Position numbers and translations under genes: made by a program. This document shows, in pieces, positions 1-5,547 of a stretch of DNA of 7,077 bases (positions are counted from its first letter, which is position 1; each line of letters starts with the position of its first letter). Below the pieces are notes generated by a model. The model was not told the DNA's origin. It saw only the letters and a program-made list of their open reading frames with translations, and searched no databases. This DNA comes from an uncultured Muribaculaceae bacterium (GTDB taxonomy: Bacteria > Bacteroidota > Bacteroidia > Bacteroidales > Muribaculaceae), in NCBI GenBank assembly GCA_905209725.1, contig CAJLTZ010000102.1, positions 1 to 7,077 on the forward strand, in the 5' to 3' direction.

Positions 1-94
1 AGCGTTCGACCCATGCTTTATTGCGTTATTTGAGTTTTATCGGACAGCAATAAAAGAATTTCAGAATGTCAAGACGCTTCCGGGATATTGTTGT

Positions 95-484
95 GTGAAC
101 AGCCGTCTTTACGCGGATATTTATGAGCGGTTCAAGCAATTATGCGCGCAAGGCAAACAGCCCGGAATATTTTCTTCTTATTGCAGAGGTTTAGGCGTTA
201 CACGCGCTCAAGTTCATTCTTATTTGAAGAATCACCATTTACGCGTGGCCGGGTTGCCTGGCTATACGGGGCCGACGGGCATGGGTAACGGCAAATCCCA
301 GGAGGTGCCGTTCGAGGGTGTGATCTTCGAGGAGGCGGGGTTCCTTCCAGCCGACAGCGGCAATGTGACAACGGTAAAGGTGGACGGTCATGTTGCCGTC
401 AGCTTTCCGGCGGACACTGTTGTGGCCGTCATTGCAAAGTTTGTCAGAAAGATGGGAAAGGAGGCGGGCGATGTGGGGGCTTGA
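95..484 (+). CDS. tnpA: IS66-family accessory protein TnpA (ORF1)
   Basis: The predicted protein has 129 residues. Its first half resembles the small helix-turn-helix ORF1 protein of IS66 elements: a YADIYERFKQL opening, a Tyr-Cys-x-x-Leu-Gly-Val segment (YCRGLGV), then a recognition-helix-like VTRAQVHSYLKNH around residues 35-48. The second half has the short beta-rich motif expected of these proteins (VKVDGHVAVSFPADTVVAVIAKFV). IS66 ORF1 is an accessory protein needed for transposition; its biochemical role is poorly defined. The start is a GTG without a strong ribosome site. The frame stays open upstream to the window edge but has no ATG, GTG or TTG there, so a longer N-terminus starting outside the window cannot be excluded. 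Identity as ORF1 is supported mainly by the adjoining tnpB and tnpC. Confidence 0.75.
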   Translation: MNSRLYADIYERFKQLCAQGKQPGIFSSYCRGLGVTRAQVHSYLKNHHLRVAGLPGYTGPTGMGNGKSQEVPFEGVIFEEAGFLPADSGNVTTVKVDGHVAVSFPADTVVAVIAKFVRKMGKEAGDVGA

Positions 485-749
485 GCAAGGGTTGCGGCTA
501 TGGGTGTGCCAGCAGCCGGTGTCGATGCGTTATGGCGTCCGTGGTCTGACGCAGATGGTGTGGTCGTGGAAGGGCCACTCTCCGGCATCGGGAGATGTAT
601 ATGTGTTCTTCTCAAAGGACCGCAGGACCATGAAGGCGCTTAAATGGGACGGCGACGGATTTTCGATGTACACGAAACGTCTGTCTCAAGGTCGTTTCCG
701 CGAGGTGCTGAAAAAGGGCGATGACGGTGTCCGCAGGCTCAGGAAATAG
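471..749 (+). CDS. tnpB: IS66-family accessory protein TnpB (ORF2), probably C-terminally shortened
   Basis: This 92-residue protein matches the IS66 Orf2-like family. It has the characteristic order PVSMRYGVRGLTQMV, then SGDVYVFFSKDRRTMKALKWD, then GFSMYTKRLSQGRF, parallel to the family signature DMRKSxDGL...GDVFVFxxRRRDxIKxLxWD..G..LxYKRLExGxF. I chose ATG 471 over the in-frame ATG 390 because homology begins here, an AGGAGG lies about seven bases upstream (459-464), and starting at 471 gives the 14-base overlap with tnpA usual for this family. Family members are about 110-120 residues; this one stops soon after GRF-x-x-V-L. Its last codons overlap sequence that reads as TnpC in another frame, so its tail was probably altered by the deletion that removed most of tnpC. 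Confidence 0.8.
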   Translation: MWGLEQGLRLWVCQQPVSMRYGVRGLTQMVWSWKGHSPASGDVYVFFSKDRRTMKALKWDGDGFSMYTKRLSQGRFREVLKKGDDGVRRLRK

Positions 750-1255
750 CAAAACTCTTCGGGCTTCTCTACCACTTCGAACATAAACACCGAATCGGCA
801 CGGACGGATGGACAGCGGAAGATCACCTGCAGTGGCGGCAGCGATACTCCGGGGTGATGCTTGAGAAAATCCATATGAGACTGACCGCCGTTAAAAATCG
901 CAACGGCGTGCCGCCCGATGACCCGCTGCTCGCCGCCGCCGAACATGCCCTAAAACAATGGCACGAGATACCGCGCATCTTTGAGTCCACGACTTACCGT
1001 CTCGACAACAACGAGGTCGAACGGATCAACCGCTACATATCGCTGACACGCCGACGCCTGACGATCGGCTCCCACACCGGAGCCGAGGCTGCCGCCCTGT
1101 ACCACTCGCTGGCAATCACCTGCCACCGGTGCGGAGTCAACGTCTACGACTACTTCTGCGACATCATCGACCAATGCGCCGCATGGCCTCCGAACACCCC
1201 GCTTGAAAAGTATAGAGACCTGCTGCCCGACCGCTGGAAACCCTCACAAAAATAG
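725..1255 (+). pseudogene. tnpC: IS66 transposase TnpC, C-terminal remnant
   Basis: The frame is open from 725 to the TAG at 1253-1255. From about 734 it reads as the end of an IS66 transposase: AQEIAKLFGLLYHFE, then the motif DNNEVERINR (nt 1004 onward) corresponding to the DNNxxER block that carries the catalytic Glu of the DDE triad, then LTIGSHTGAEAAALYHSL, and the family's C-terminal element ending DLLPDRWK. About 170 residues remain of a protein usually 500-540 long. The leucine zipper, the zinc-binding segment and both catalytic Asp residues are missing. There is no start codon at the junction; the first usable one is GTG 854. The loss of about 1 kb joins the end of tnpB directly to this piece, so it cannot be a working transposase. 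Confidence 0.85.
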
Positions 1256-1284
1256 CCGCCCAATCTCTGGACGGCTATCTTTTT
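1252..1284 (+). terminator. Rho-independent terminator at the end of the IS66 element
   Basis: Arms ATAGCCGCCC (1252-1261) and GGACGGCTAT (1269-1278) pair over ten positions with one G-U pair around a seven-base loop, followed by CTTTTT (1279-1284). The left arm includes the tnpC stop codon, so the hairpin ends the transposase transcript and may shield flanking genes. Confidence 0.75.
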
Positions 1285-1329
1285 AAGGTCTGCCCGCTAT
1301 CGCGGACGGTTGTACCGATGCTTCGACAG

Positions 1330-1409
1330 GGGTCATTTTTATTTCGCCCGCAAGGGTCATTCTTATTTCGCCCAAAGGGGTCAGTCCCGCGTGCCCGAAG
1401 GGGTCAAAC
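1330..1409 (+). repeat. Four GGGTCA-headed direct repeats, resembling an IS21-family end
   Basis: GGGTCA occurs at 1330, 1354, 1378 and 1401, a spacing of 24, 24 and 23 bases. The first two units are nearly identical (GGGTCATTTTTATTTCGCCC and GGGTCATTCTTATTTCGCCC); the third and fourth keep the head and a CGCCC/TGCCC-like tail but diverge between. Several short direct repeats at each terminus are a known trait of IS21-family elements, where the IstA transposase binds, so I infer a solo IS21-type end. No istA or istB sequence is present. The array sits exactly between the likely IS66 right end and a broken yjbQ-like gene. Confidence 0.6.
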
Positions 1410-1420
1410 GCACGCGCCTT

Positions 1421-1531
1421 TTCCAGCAGCCCTTTTCGCGGCAAATCAGGTAAGTGTTTCATAATCTCCTCCGTCACAAGGTGTATGCCCCGTGGCTGTT
1501 GGCGCAGTGAAAATTCAATCTGCTCTATCAT
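1421..1531 (-). pseudogene. YjbQ/UPF0047 family protein, 5' fragment interrupted by an IS end
   Basis: The first 36 codons encode MIEQIEFSL, then RGIHLVTEEI, then MKHLPDLPRKGLL. This matches the N-terminus of the YjbQ (UPF0047) family, some members of which have been described with secondary thiamine-phosphate synthase activity. Intact members continue from GLL into a conserved segment with an HTSA motif; here the reading frame instead runs into the GGGTCA repeat array and stops at 1283 after 82 meaningless-looking codons. The break at about 1421 is where the mobile element joined. A fragment this short cannot form the roughly 135-residue enzyme. The ATG lies 73 bases after the flavoprotein stop, so the gene may once have been the last in that operon or had its own promoter. 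Confidence 0.62.
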
Positions 1532-1604
1532 GGTCAGAATTTTTATGATACAGAAAACAACGCCTCAAATCTTCCTGTAGTGCTTCCATGCGTTTTCCAA
1601 TGAT

Positions 1605-2222
1605 TCAGTCACCGCAACTGTCAAGACCAAGCTGTATGGCCTCGTCCTCTTCATTTCGCGCAGAGCAGCCGGAAAACGGCGTATCGATATTCTTTCCCAT
1701 TTCGTATGCCTGCTGCATATAGGAAGTGTCGAGAACTTCGCCTTTCTGATATACTCCTTTGGCGCATATCATGCCCATCTCTTTTGAGCCGGGGATGCAG
1801 TCGGCCATACCACGCATACAGGCAATGGCGGTATCCATAGTATGCTCTTCATCTTCCGCCGCAGTCATAATGTAATACAGTTCCTTGTCGCGAATTGTCT
1901 CATACTTGGCTACCATACGGTCGAAGACTGCCTTCAGTTGAGCCGAAATCGAGTACATATACACCGGAGAGGCGAACACGAGCACATCCGCTTCAAGGAT
2001 TTTCGGCATCAAGGCGTTCATATCATCCTTCTTGCAGCATACGCCGTCGTGAGAACTGCAATAGTAACATGCCGAGCAGTAACCTATTTTGTGCGCCGAG
2101 ATGAAATACTTCTCCACCTCATTGCCGGCTTCGGATGCGCCTTTGAGAAACTGTTCACACAGAGTGTCGGAGTTGCCTCCATGCCGGGGACTGCCCGACA
2201 GTATCAATATTTTCTTTGCCAT
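1605..2222 (-). CDS. Flavodoxin-fold NAD(P)H-dependent FMN reductase / iron-sulfur-flavoprotein-like protein
   Basis: The protein has 205 residues and a flavodoxin-like fold of the NADPH-dependent FMN reductase type. Residues 4-16 (KILILSGSPRHGG) form the first beta strand and phosphate loop for FMN. Residues 49-62 contain Cys49-x2-Cys52-x2-Cys55-x6-Cys62, the compact spacing used to bind a 4Fe-4S cluster in iron-sulfur flavoproteins, followed by KKDDM. ASPVYMYSISAQLKAVFDR (84-102) is the second conserved block. Such cytoplasmic proteins transfer electrons or reduce quinones, nitro compounds or other small molecules; the substrate here is unknown. The tail after GKNI (residue 179) is 26 residues longer than I expect for close relatives and has two more Cys. 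The ATG lies within the end of the preceding PH gene (19-base overlap), making this the last intact gene of the operon. Confidence 0.85.
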   Translation of the reverse strand: MAKKILILSGSPRHGGNSDTLCEQFLKGASEAGNEVEKYFISAHKIGYCSACYYCSSHDGVCCKKDDMNALMPKILEADVLVFASPVYMYSISAQLKAVFDRMVAKYETIRDKELYYIMTAAEDEEHTMDTAIACMRGMADCIPGSKEMGMICAKGVYQKGEVLDTSYMQQAYEMGKNIDTPFSGCSARNEEDEAIQLGLDSCGD

Positions 2223-2704
2223 AAGTCAGTCTTTATATTTATCGCCTCTACCATTTCGGGAGCATCCTTGCAACCGAGCATATATTTCCTGCCGTCTTTG
2301 AGTGTGACGAGGAAACAGTCGGAGGCTTTGCCGTAATATGCGAAATATTTGCCGAGGTCTGCTTCCCTGAACCATCTGTACCAGCCGAACCAGTCGCCGC
2401 TTCCGCAGATCCTCTTTGCGCCCATCGTCGGAGAACACAGCCTAACTTCCGCAATCTCTGTCAATGGAATTGATTTGATTTTCAGCGGTCTGTTGATATT
2501 CAAGATTTCATTGTCCAGTGAAACAGATAGCGGCATGTAGCATAGGGTGAACAGGAACAGAAAAACAATTGCTCCTCCCAAAATACATACTGCCCATTCA
2601 TTGTCGGGCCGTTTAAGAGCATAAATGAATACGCCGCACATAAGGGCTGTCGACAAAGCTGAAATAATCCAGCAATAAGAACTGAGTTCTACTCTCTTTT
2701 TCAT
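2204..2704 (-). CDS. Membrane-anchored bacterial PH-domain protein (second of the pair)
   Basis: The frame extends further upstream, but I start at ATG 2704 because it overlaps the TGA of the upstream gene as ATGA and opens with MKKR directly before a membrane segment; the upstream extension lacks family-like sequence. The 166-residue protein has two predicted transmembrane helices (about residues 11-30 and 37-57) and then a soluble domain (about 61-155) with the alternating strands of a small bacterial PH domain: VSLDNEILNINRPLKIKSIP, then EIAEVRLCSP, then a DCFLVTLKDGRKYMLGC strand pair and a final helix APEMVEAI. A Trp/Tyr/Phe-rich loop (DWFGWYRWF, 104-112) may face the membrane. Its role is unknown; the family is thought to assemble at membranes. 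It is encoded next to another PH protein with the same layout and very different sequence. Confidence 0.75.
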   Translation of the reverse strand: MKKRVELSSYCWIISALSTALMCGVFIYALKRPDNEWAVCILGGAIVFLFLFTLCYMPLSVSLDNEILNINRPLKIKSIPLTEIAEVRLCSPTMGAKRICGSGDWFGWYRWFREADLGKYFAYYGKASDCFLVTLKDGRKYMLGCKDAPEMVEAINIKTDLWQRKY

Positions 2705-3126
2705 TTTAGTTCTTTGATTTCGGGGTTGATTTCTATTAACCGGGCGATAAAGCCATCTCGGTCTTTGGGCGATATTTCCAATGGAGCATAACTTTTCCAC
2801 ACGGAGCGGTCAATAAAACTTATCGAGACTCGCAGATGCGACATTCCGGCTGTCGCAAGATAACCGGTGGTCTTCTTGATGTTCTTGATTTTGGATATTG
2901 GCAAGCGAGTGGGACGGAAAAACTGATATATAACCAGTTCATCACCGTCAATCTCATACCAGCATCCGAACATCAACCAAGCATAGAGGAGCGTGGTCAG
3001 TCCGCTCACGAAAACCACATACCACCATGACATACCTATGGCAGACAGCCAAATAATAGCGAGGAAACCGACTGTAACCAGCCAGGCCCACCAGTCAATC
3101 CGAGAGCGATATACTATCTTTTTCAT
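2701..3126 (-). CDS. Membrane-anchored bacterial PH-domain protein (bPH_4/YyaB-like, first of the pair)
   Basis: The protein has 141 residues with a positively charged start (MKKIVYRSR), two Trp-rich transmembrane helices (about 12-30 and 34-53), and a C-terminal domain from about residue 55. The domain shows the bPH_4 (PF06713) pattern: WYEIDGDELVIYQFF, then RLPISKIKNIKKT, and the diagnostic ending ISPKDRDGFIARLIEINPEI (118-137), close to the family's ISPKDxxxFIxxLxxxNPxI. The domain should lie on the cytoplasmic side by the positive-inside rule, but I cannot establish the topology firmly. It starts inside the stop codon of the beta-lactamase gene (ATGA, 3123-3126) and ends in the same way against the next PH gene (2701-2704), so translation of the three genes is probably coupled. 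The function is not known. Confidence 0.82.
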   Translation of the reverse strand: MKKIVYRSRIDWWAWLVTVGFLAIIWLSAIGMSWWYVVFVSGLTTLLYAWLMFGCWYEIDGDELVIYQFFRPTRLPISKIKNIKKTTGYLATAGMSHLRVSISFIDRSVWKSYAPLEISPKDRDGFIARLIEINPEIKELK

Positions 3127-4622
3127 TTTCGATTAAATATATATGTGGTTCCTTCGGGAAGATATTCCCATGTCGATTTTGTAAACGTGAGTTTTGCCGT
3201 GTTGCCTTCTATAGTTATCTCGCCGTAAATCGGATTCCCGCCTGCATCGGTGGCAGAGAATGTCACGCCGTTGTCGAATAGCGCTCCTTCTCCATCATCT
3301 ATCGTCGTGAGACGGGTAAGCCCGATTTCCACTCTTATCCGTCCATTCTCTTTCTTGGATATGGTAAGGGTTGAGCCATCGTTACTGTCCATGTATTCGC
3401 CAATAACCTTCTCCTGCATCATCAGGGATTGGAAAACAATCTCCGAAATGTCGGCAATAATTTTTTCAGTATCCGCCATGCCGTATCCCGAATCGGCTAT
3501 GAACACTGCGATCGAGTATCCCTGCTTGTTGGGGAGAAAGACATATCCGGCATCATTAACTCCGATTATGCGGCCTTGGCTGTTCACGTCGCCGGTGCCG
3601 GTCTTGTGGCCTATCACTGCATTGGTAGGCATAAGTGGGAGCGGAAGACGGTCGTTGCCTGTGGAGCATTGCATCATCATCGCTCCTACAGCTTCAAGGA
3701 TAGGCGAATCGTGACGCATCTCCTGCCGATAAAATCGGTCGAAAAGAGCCGCCATCTGCAATGGTGTGGCGCGGTTGGCATAGCAAAGATAAGGGTCTTG
3801 GTGCATTTCTGCCTCGGTGTTGAGGATATGGATTTCATCATATCCGAGCTGCTTCATAAGGCTGTCGGCCACCTGCGGGCCGCCTATGAGCCGGAACAGC
3901 ACGTCGCAGGCGTTGTTGTCGCTCTGCATCACCGAGTAAGTCAAAACTTCGGAAAGAGGAAGATGCATATCATTCCGGCCATATTTCTCGCGAATGGGAC
4001 TCCATGTGTCAGGTTTCATTTCGTTTGCAGAAATTCTGATCGAGTCAGTCAACGAAATATTATGCCCGGAGCAGTAGTCGGCCACGGCAAGAGCCTGCGG
4101 GAACTTATAGACACTGAGCATCGGGAACTCTCGTTTGCCGTTTACCGACACTGTGTCTGCGCCGTTGATGATTACAGCTACTCCGATTCGTGCGTCCTTG
4201 TCATGAACATAGGTTTTTAACCCTGTCTCCATTTCGGGATAACGGCTATACACTCTGACTGCATATTCATCATTGCCGGGAATATATGGATCAAGCGACA
4301 CTATCATTGATGTGTCCTTCGCCGCGACAGGCACTGTCTTTCCAATTGTACCCACAAACGAAAATTGTAACGAATCACCCGGTTGAGCCTCAATCTGGAA
4401 ATTACCTGAATCATCGGAAAGAAAGGTCTTCCCATCAGAAATCCGTTTGATTAGACCGCCCTGCAATGGTGACCGATCAGGCCTGTAGAGCAATTCTCCG
4501 CTGATTCTTAATGAATTATCGGTTCTGATATTCTTTGGACTACAACCTAAAAAGAGTAGAATAGAAAATATAGCTATGATGGGGGATAATATTATTTTCA
4601 TACACCAATGTCGTTTAAACAT
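3123..4622 (-). CDS. Lipoprotein with CarboxypepD_reg-like domain, class A (subclass A2) beta-lactamase and C-terminal beta domain
   Basis: The protein has 499 residues. A lipoprotein signal ends at LFLGC (Cys27). Residues 38-110 form a carboxypeptidase-regulatory-like beta-sandwich (SDDSGNFQIEAQPGDSLQFSFVG). Residues 140-405 form a class A serine beta-lactamase: Ser170-Val-Tyr-Lys173 (SxxK), Ser234-Asp235-Asn236 (SDN), Glu270 as the general base in EAEMH, and Lys340-Thr341-Gly342 (KTG). His274 replaces the usual Asn170, as in PER-type enzymes, so it belongs with the subclass A2 enzymes (CblA, CfxA, PER). All catalytic residues are present, so hydrolysis of penicillins or cephalosporins at the outer membrane or in the periplasm is likely; the spectrum cannot be read off. 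Residues 408-499 add a beta-rich domain that I do not recognise. The start could also be ATG 4601, which gives a cleaner MKII... signal peptide. The gene overlaps the upstream stop by 8 bases. Confidence 0.9.
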   Translation of the reverse strand: MFKRHWCMKIILSPIIAIFSILLFLGCSPKNIRTDNSLRISGELLYRPDRSPLQGGLIKRISDGKTFLSDDSGNFQIEAQPGDSLQFSFVGTIGKTVPVAAKDTSMIVSLDPYIPGNDEYAVRVYSRYPEMETGLKTYVHDKDARIGVAVIINGADTVSVNGKREFPMLSVYKFPQALAVADYCSGHNISLTDSIRISANEMKPDTWSPIREKYGRNDMHLPLSEVLTYSVMQSDNNACDVLFRLIGGPQVADSLMKQLGYDEIHILNTEAEMHQDPYLCYANRATPLQMAALFDRFYRQEMRHDSPILEAVGAMMMQCSTGNDRLPLPLMPTNAVIGHKTGTGDVNSQGRIIGVNDAGYVFLPNKQGYSIAVFIADSGYGMADTEKIIADISEIVFQSLMMQEKVIGEYMDSNDGSTLTISKKENGRIRVEIGLTRLTTIDDGEGALFDNGVTFSATDAGGNPIYGEITIEGNTAKLTFTKSTWEYLPEGTTYIFNRK

Positions 4623-5403
4623 GTTCGTTCAGCGTTAGAATTATGGGCGCACTCTGTCCAGTTCCGAAGTCTGTCAGCACATCGCAATCAATAACGTCAG
4701 GAAATAAAGAATTGCTGATGAGGAAATAATCTATGCGGTTACCGATGCCTAAAAATCTGAAATTGCCATAAAAGGAAGGTTTCCGTTCTTCCGGATGTAG
4801 TGAACAGAAAGCGTCGACCAGATGGGCCTCTGACAACAAAGCATCGAATGCCACTCTTTCCCATTGCGAAAAGCAGGGCCGATTCTGAATGTGTTTGTTC
4901 TCAAAGGTGTCTCTATCCGTGTGTACGATATTCATATCGCCGCAGATGATAATTGGCGACTTCTCGGACAGTTCAACTATGAGTTTACGAAATTGCTCGT
5001 CCCACAACTTTCGATATTCTTCTGCGCCTTCAAGTTGAGAATTGGCAAAAGGCACATAAGTATTGGCAAGGATAAAATGTCCACAATCATACACTTGAAG
5101 ATGTCCCTCGGTACTTAATAGCGGAGTCAATATGCGTTTGGGCATGGAGTCAAGTTGCAGAATCGGGTCGATGCCGTCTTTAGTCCTTGCATATAGCACG
5201 ACACCGCTCATCGAGCCATAGTCATCAAACGTAAACAGCCCATGATGCCCCGGAATCGTAAATTTGTCGAGATATGACTTGTTCCGGACTTTCTGTAAAC
5301 AGATATAATCAGGATTATATGTCTCGGCAAGTTGTTTCAGTTCGTCATAACGCCTGCCGATGCTGTTGATATTCCAGCTTATAATGGTTGTCTTATCTGA
5401 CAT
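4615..5403 (-). CDS. Exonuclease III-like EEP-fold protein with substituted catalytic residues
   Basis: The 262-residue protein aligns by eye with exodeoxyribonuclease III (AP endonuclease family, xth) from end to end: ISWNINSIGRR (8-18), YICLQ (33-37), GVVLYAR (67-73), TYVPFAN (115-121), GDMNIVHTDRD (155-165), LVDAFCSLHPEE (195-206), RIDYFLIS (223-230) and a final APIILTL (252-258). Three key positions are changed. The metal-binding Glu of the LQE motif is Lys38 (AAA for GAA), and the catalytic SDH before AP is read as GQS, so both Asp and His are gone. Asp156-x-Asn158 and Tyr116 remain. Normal AP endonuclease or 3'-exonuclease activity is therefore doubtful; it may be a DNA-binding or regulatory relative, or degenerate. 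It starts 12 bases after the restored tetR stop and overlaps the beta-lactamase start by 8 bases. Confidence 0.85.
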   Translation of the reverse strand: MSDKTTIISWNINSIGRRYDELKQLAETYNPDYICLQKVRNKSYLDKFTIPGHHGLFTFDDYGSMSGVVLYARTKDGIDPILQLDSMPKRILTPLLSTEGHLQVYDCGHFILANTYVPFANSQLEGAEEYRKLWDEQFRKLIVELSEKSPIIICGDMNIVHTDRDTFENKHIQNRPCFSQWERVAFDALLSEAHLVDAFCSLHPEERKPSFYGNFRFLGIGNRIDYFLISNSLFPDVIDCDVLTDFGTGQSAPIILTLNEHV

Positions 5404-5415
5404 AATTATTACAGG

Positions 5416-5547
5416 CTAATTATTGGAAATCAAGCGATACAGGTTGTTGAACTGGCGCAACATTCCATCCGTATAGTATAAGGACTCATCAACGTTGGAC
5501 CGATACGTCTGACCAATTACCACGTTCAAAAACATCTCTGCTACAAC
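5416..5547 (-). pseudogene. Out-of-frame C-terminal part of the TetR regulator
   Basis: Starting at GTT (5547-5545) the minus strand reads VVAEMFLNVVIGQTYR, then SNVDESLYYTDGMLRQFNNL, then YRLISNN and a TAG at 5416-5418. This is typical of the last two helices of a TetR protein and fits directly after the GEIKDMLSQ end of the upstream frame. Only one base has to be restored, in the CAA-TA-GTT stretch around 5547-5550, to give an uninterrupted gene. The segment fills nearly the whole apparent gap between the truncated tetR ORF and the nuclease-like gene, leaving 12 bases. It is either a true frameshift mutation or a sequencing error. Confidence 0.85.

Larger units (their letters stand above)
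1..1327 (+). mobile_element. IS66-family insertion sequence, internally deleted, left end outside the window
   Basis: The element contains an IS66-type tnpA, a tnpB overlapping it by 14 bases, and only the C-terminal third of the tnpC transposase, all on the plus strand in canonical order. A terminator hairpin follows tnpC. The right end is put near 1327 by inference: the sequence ending in CGATGCTTCGAC loosely resembles the reverse complement of the GTAAGCG-type IS66 ends, and a different repeat array starts at 1328-1330. The left inverted repeat is not in the window, so no target duplication can be checked. Loss of the catalytic core of TnpC makes the copy non-autonomous. Confidence 0.78.

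Noticed and set aside
390..749. Longer TnpB starting at ATG 390
   Set aside because: The extra 27 residues are Arg-rich, out of frame with tnpA coding, and unlike the family; ATG 471 has an AGGAGG and matches the family N-terminus.
1532..1604. Small minus-strand reading frames between the flavoprotein and the yjbQ fragment
   Set aside because: They are under 25 codons, lack family similarity, and the gap is only 73 bases; a leader or weak promoter is as likely.
1842..2336. Plus-strand open frame of 164 codons
   Set aside because: It is antisense to the flavoprotein and the PH gene, has no family-like motifs and no sensible start context.
2705..2800. Longer start for the second PH protein
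   Set aside because: The added residues are the antisense-free overlap of the upstream PH gene in another frame; ATG 2704 gives the ATGA coupling and a normal membrane-protein start.
3429..4220. Long plus-strand open frame of 263 codons
   Set aside because: It lies entirely antisense to the beta-lactamase gene, whose motifs are all intact, and its translation shows no recognisable domain.
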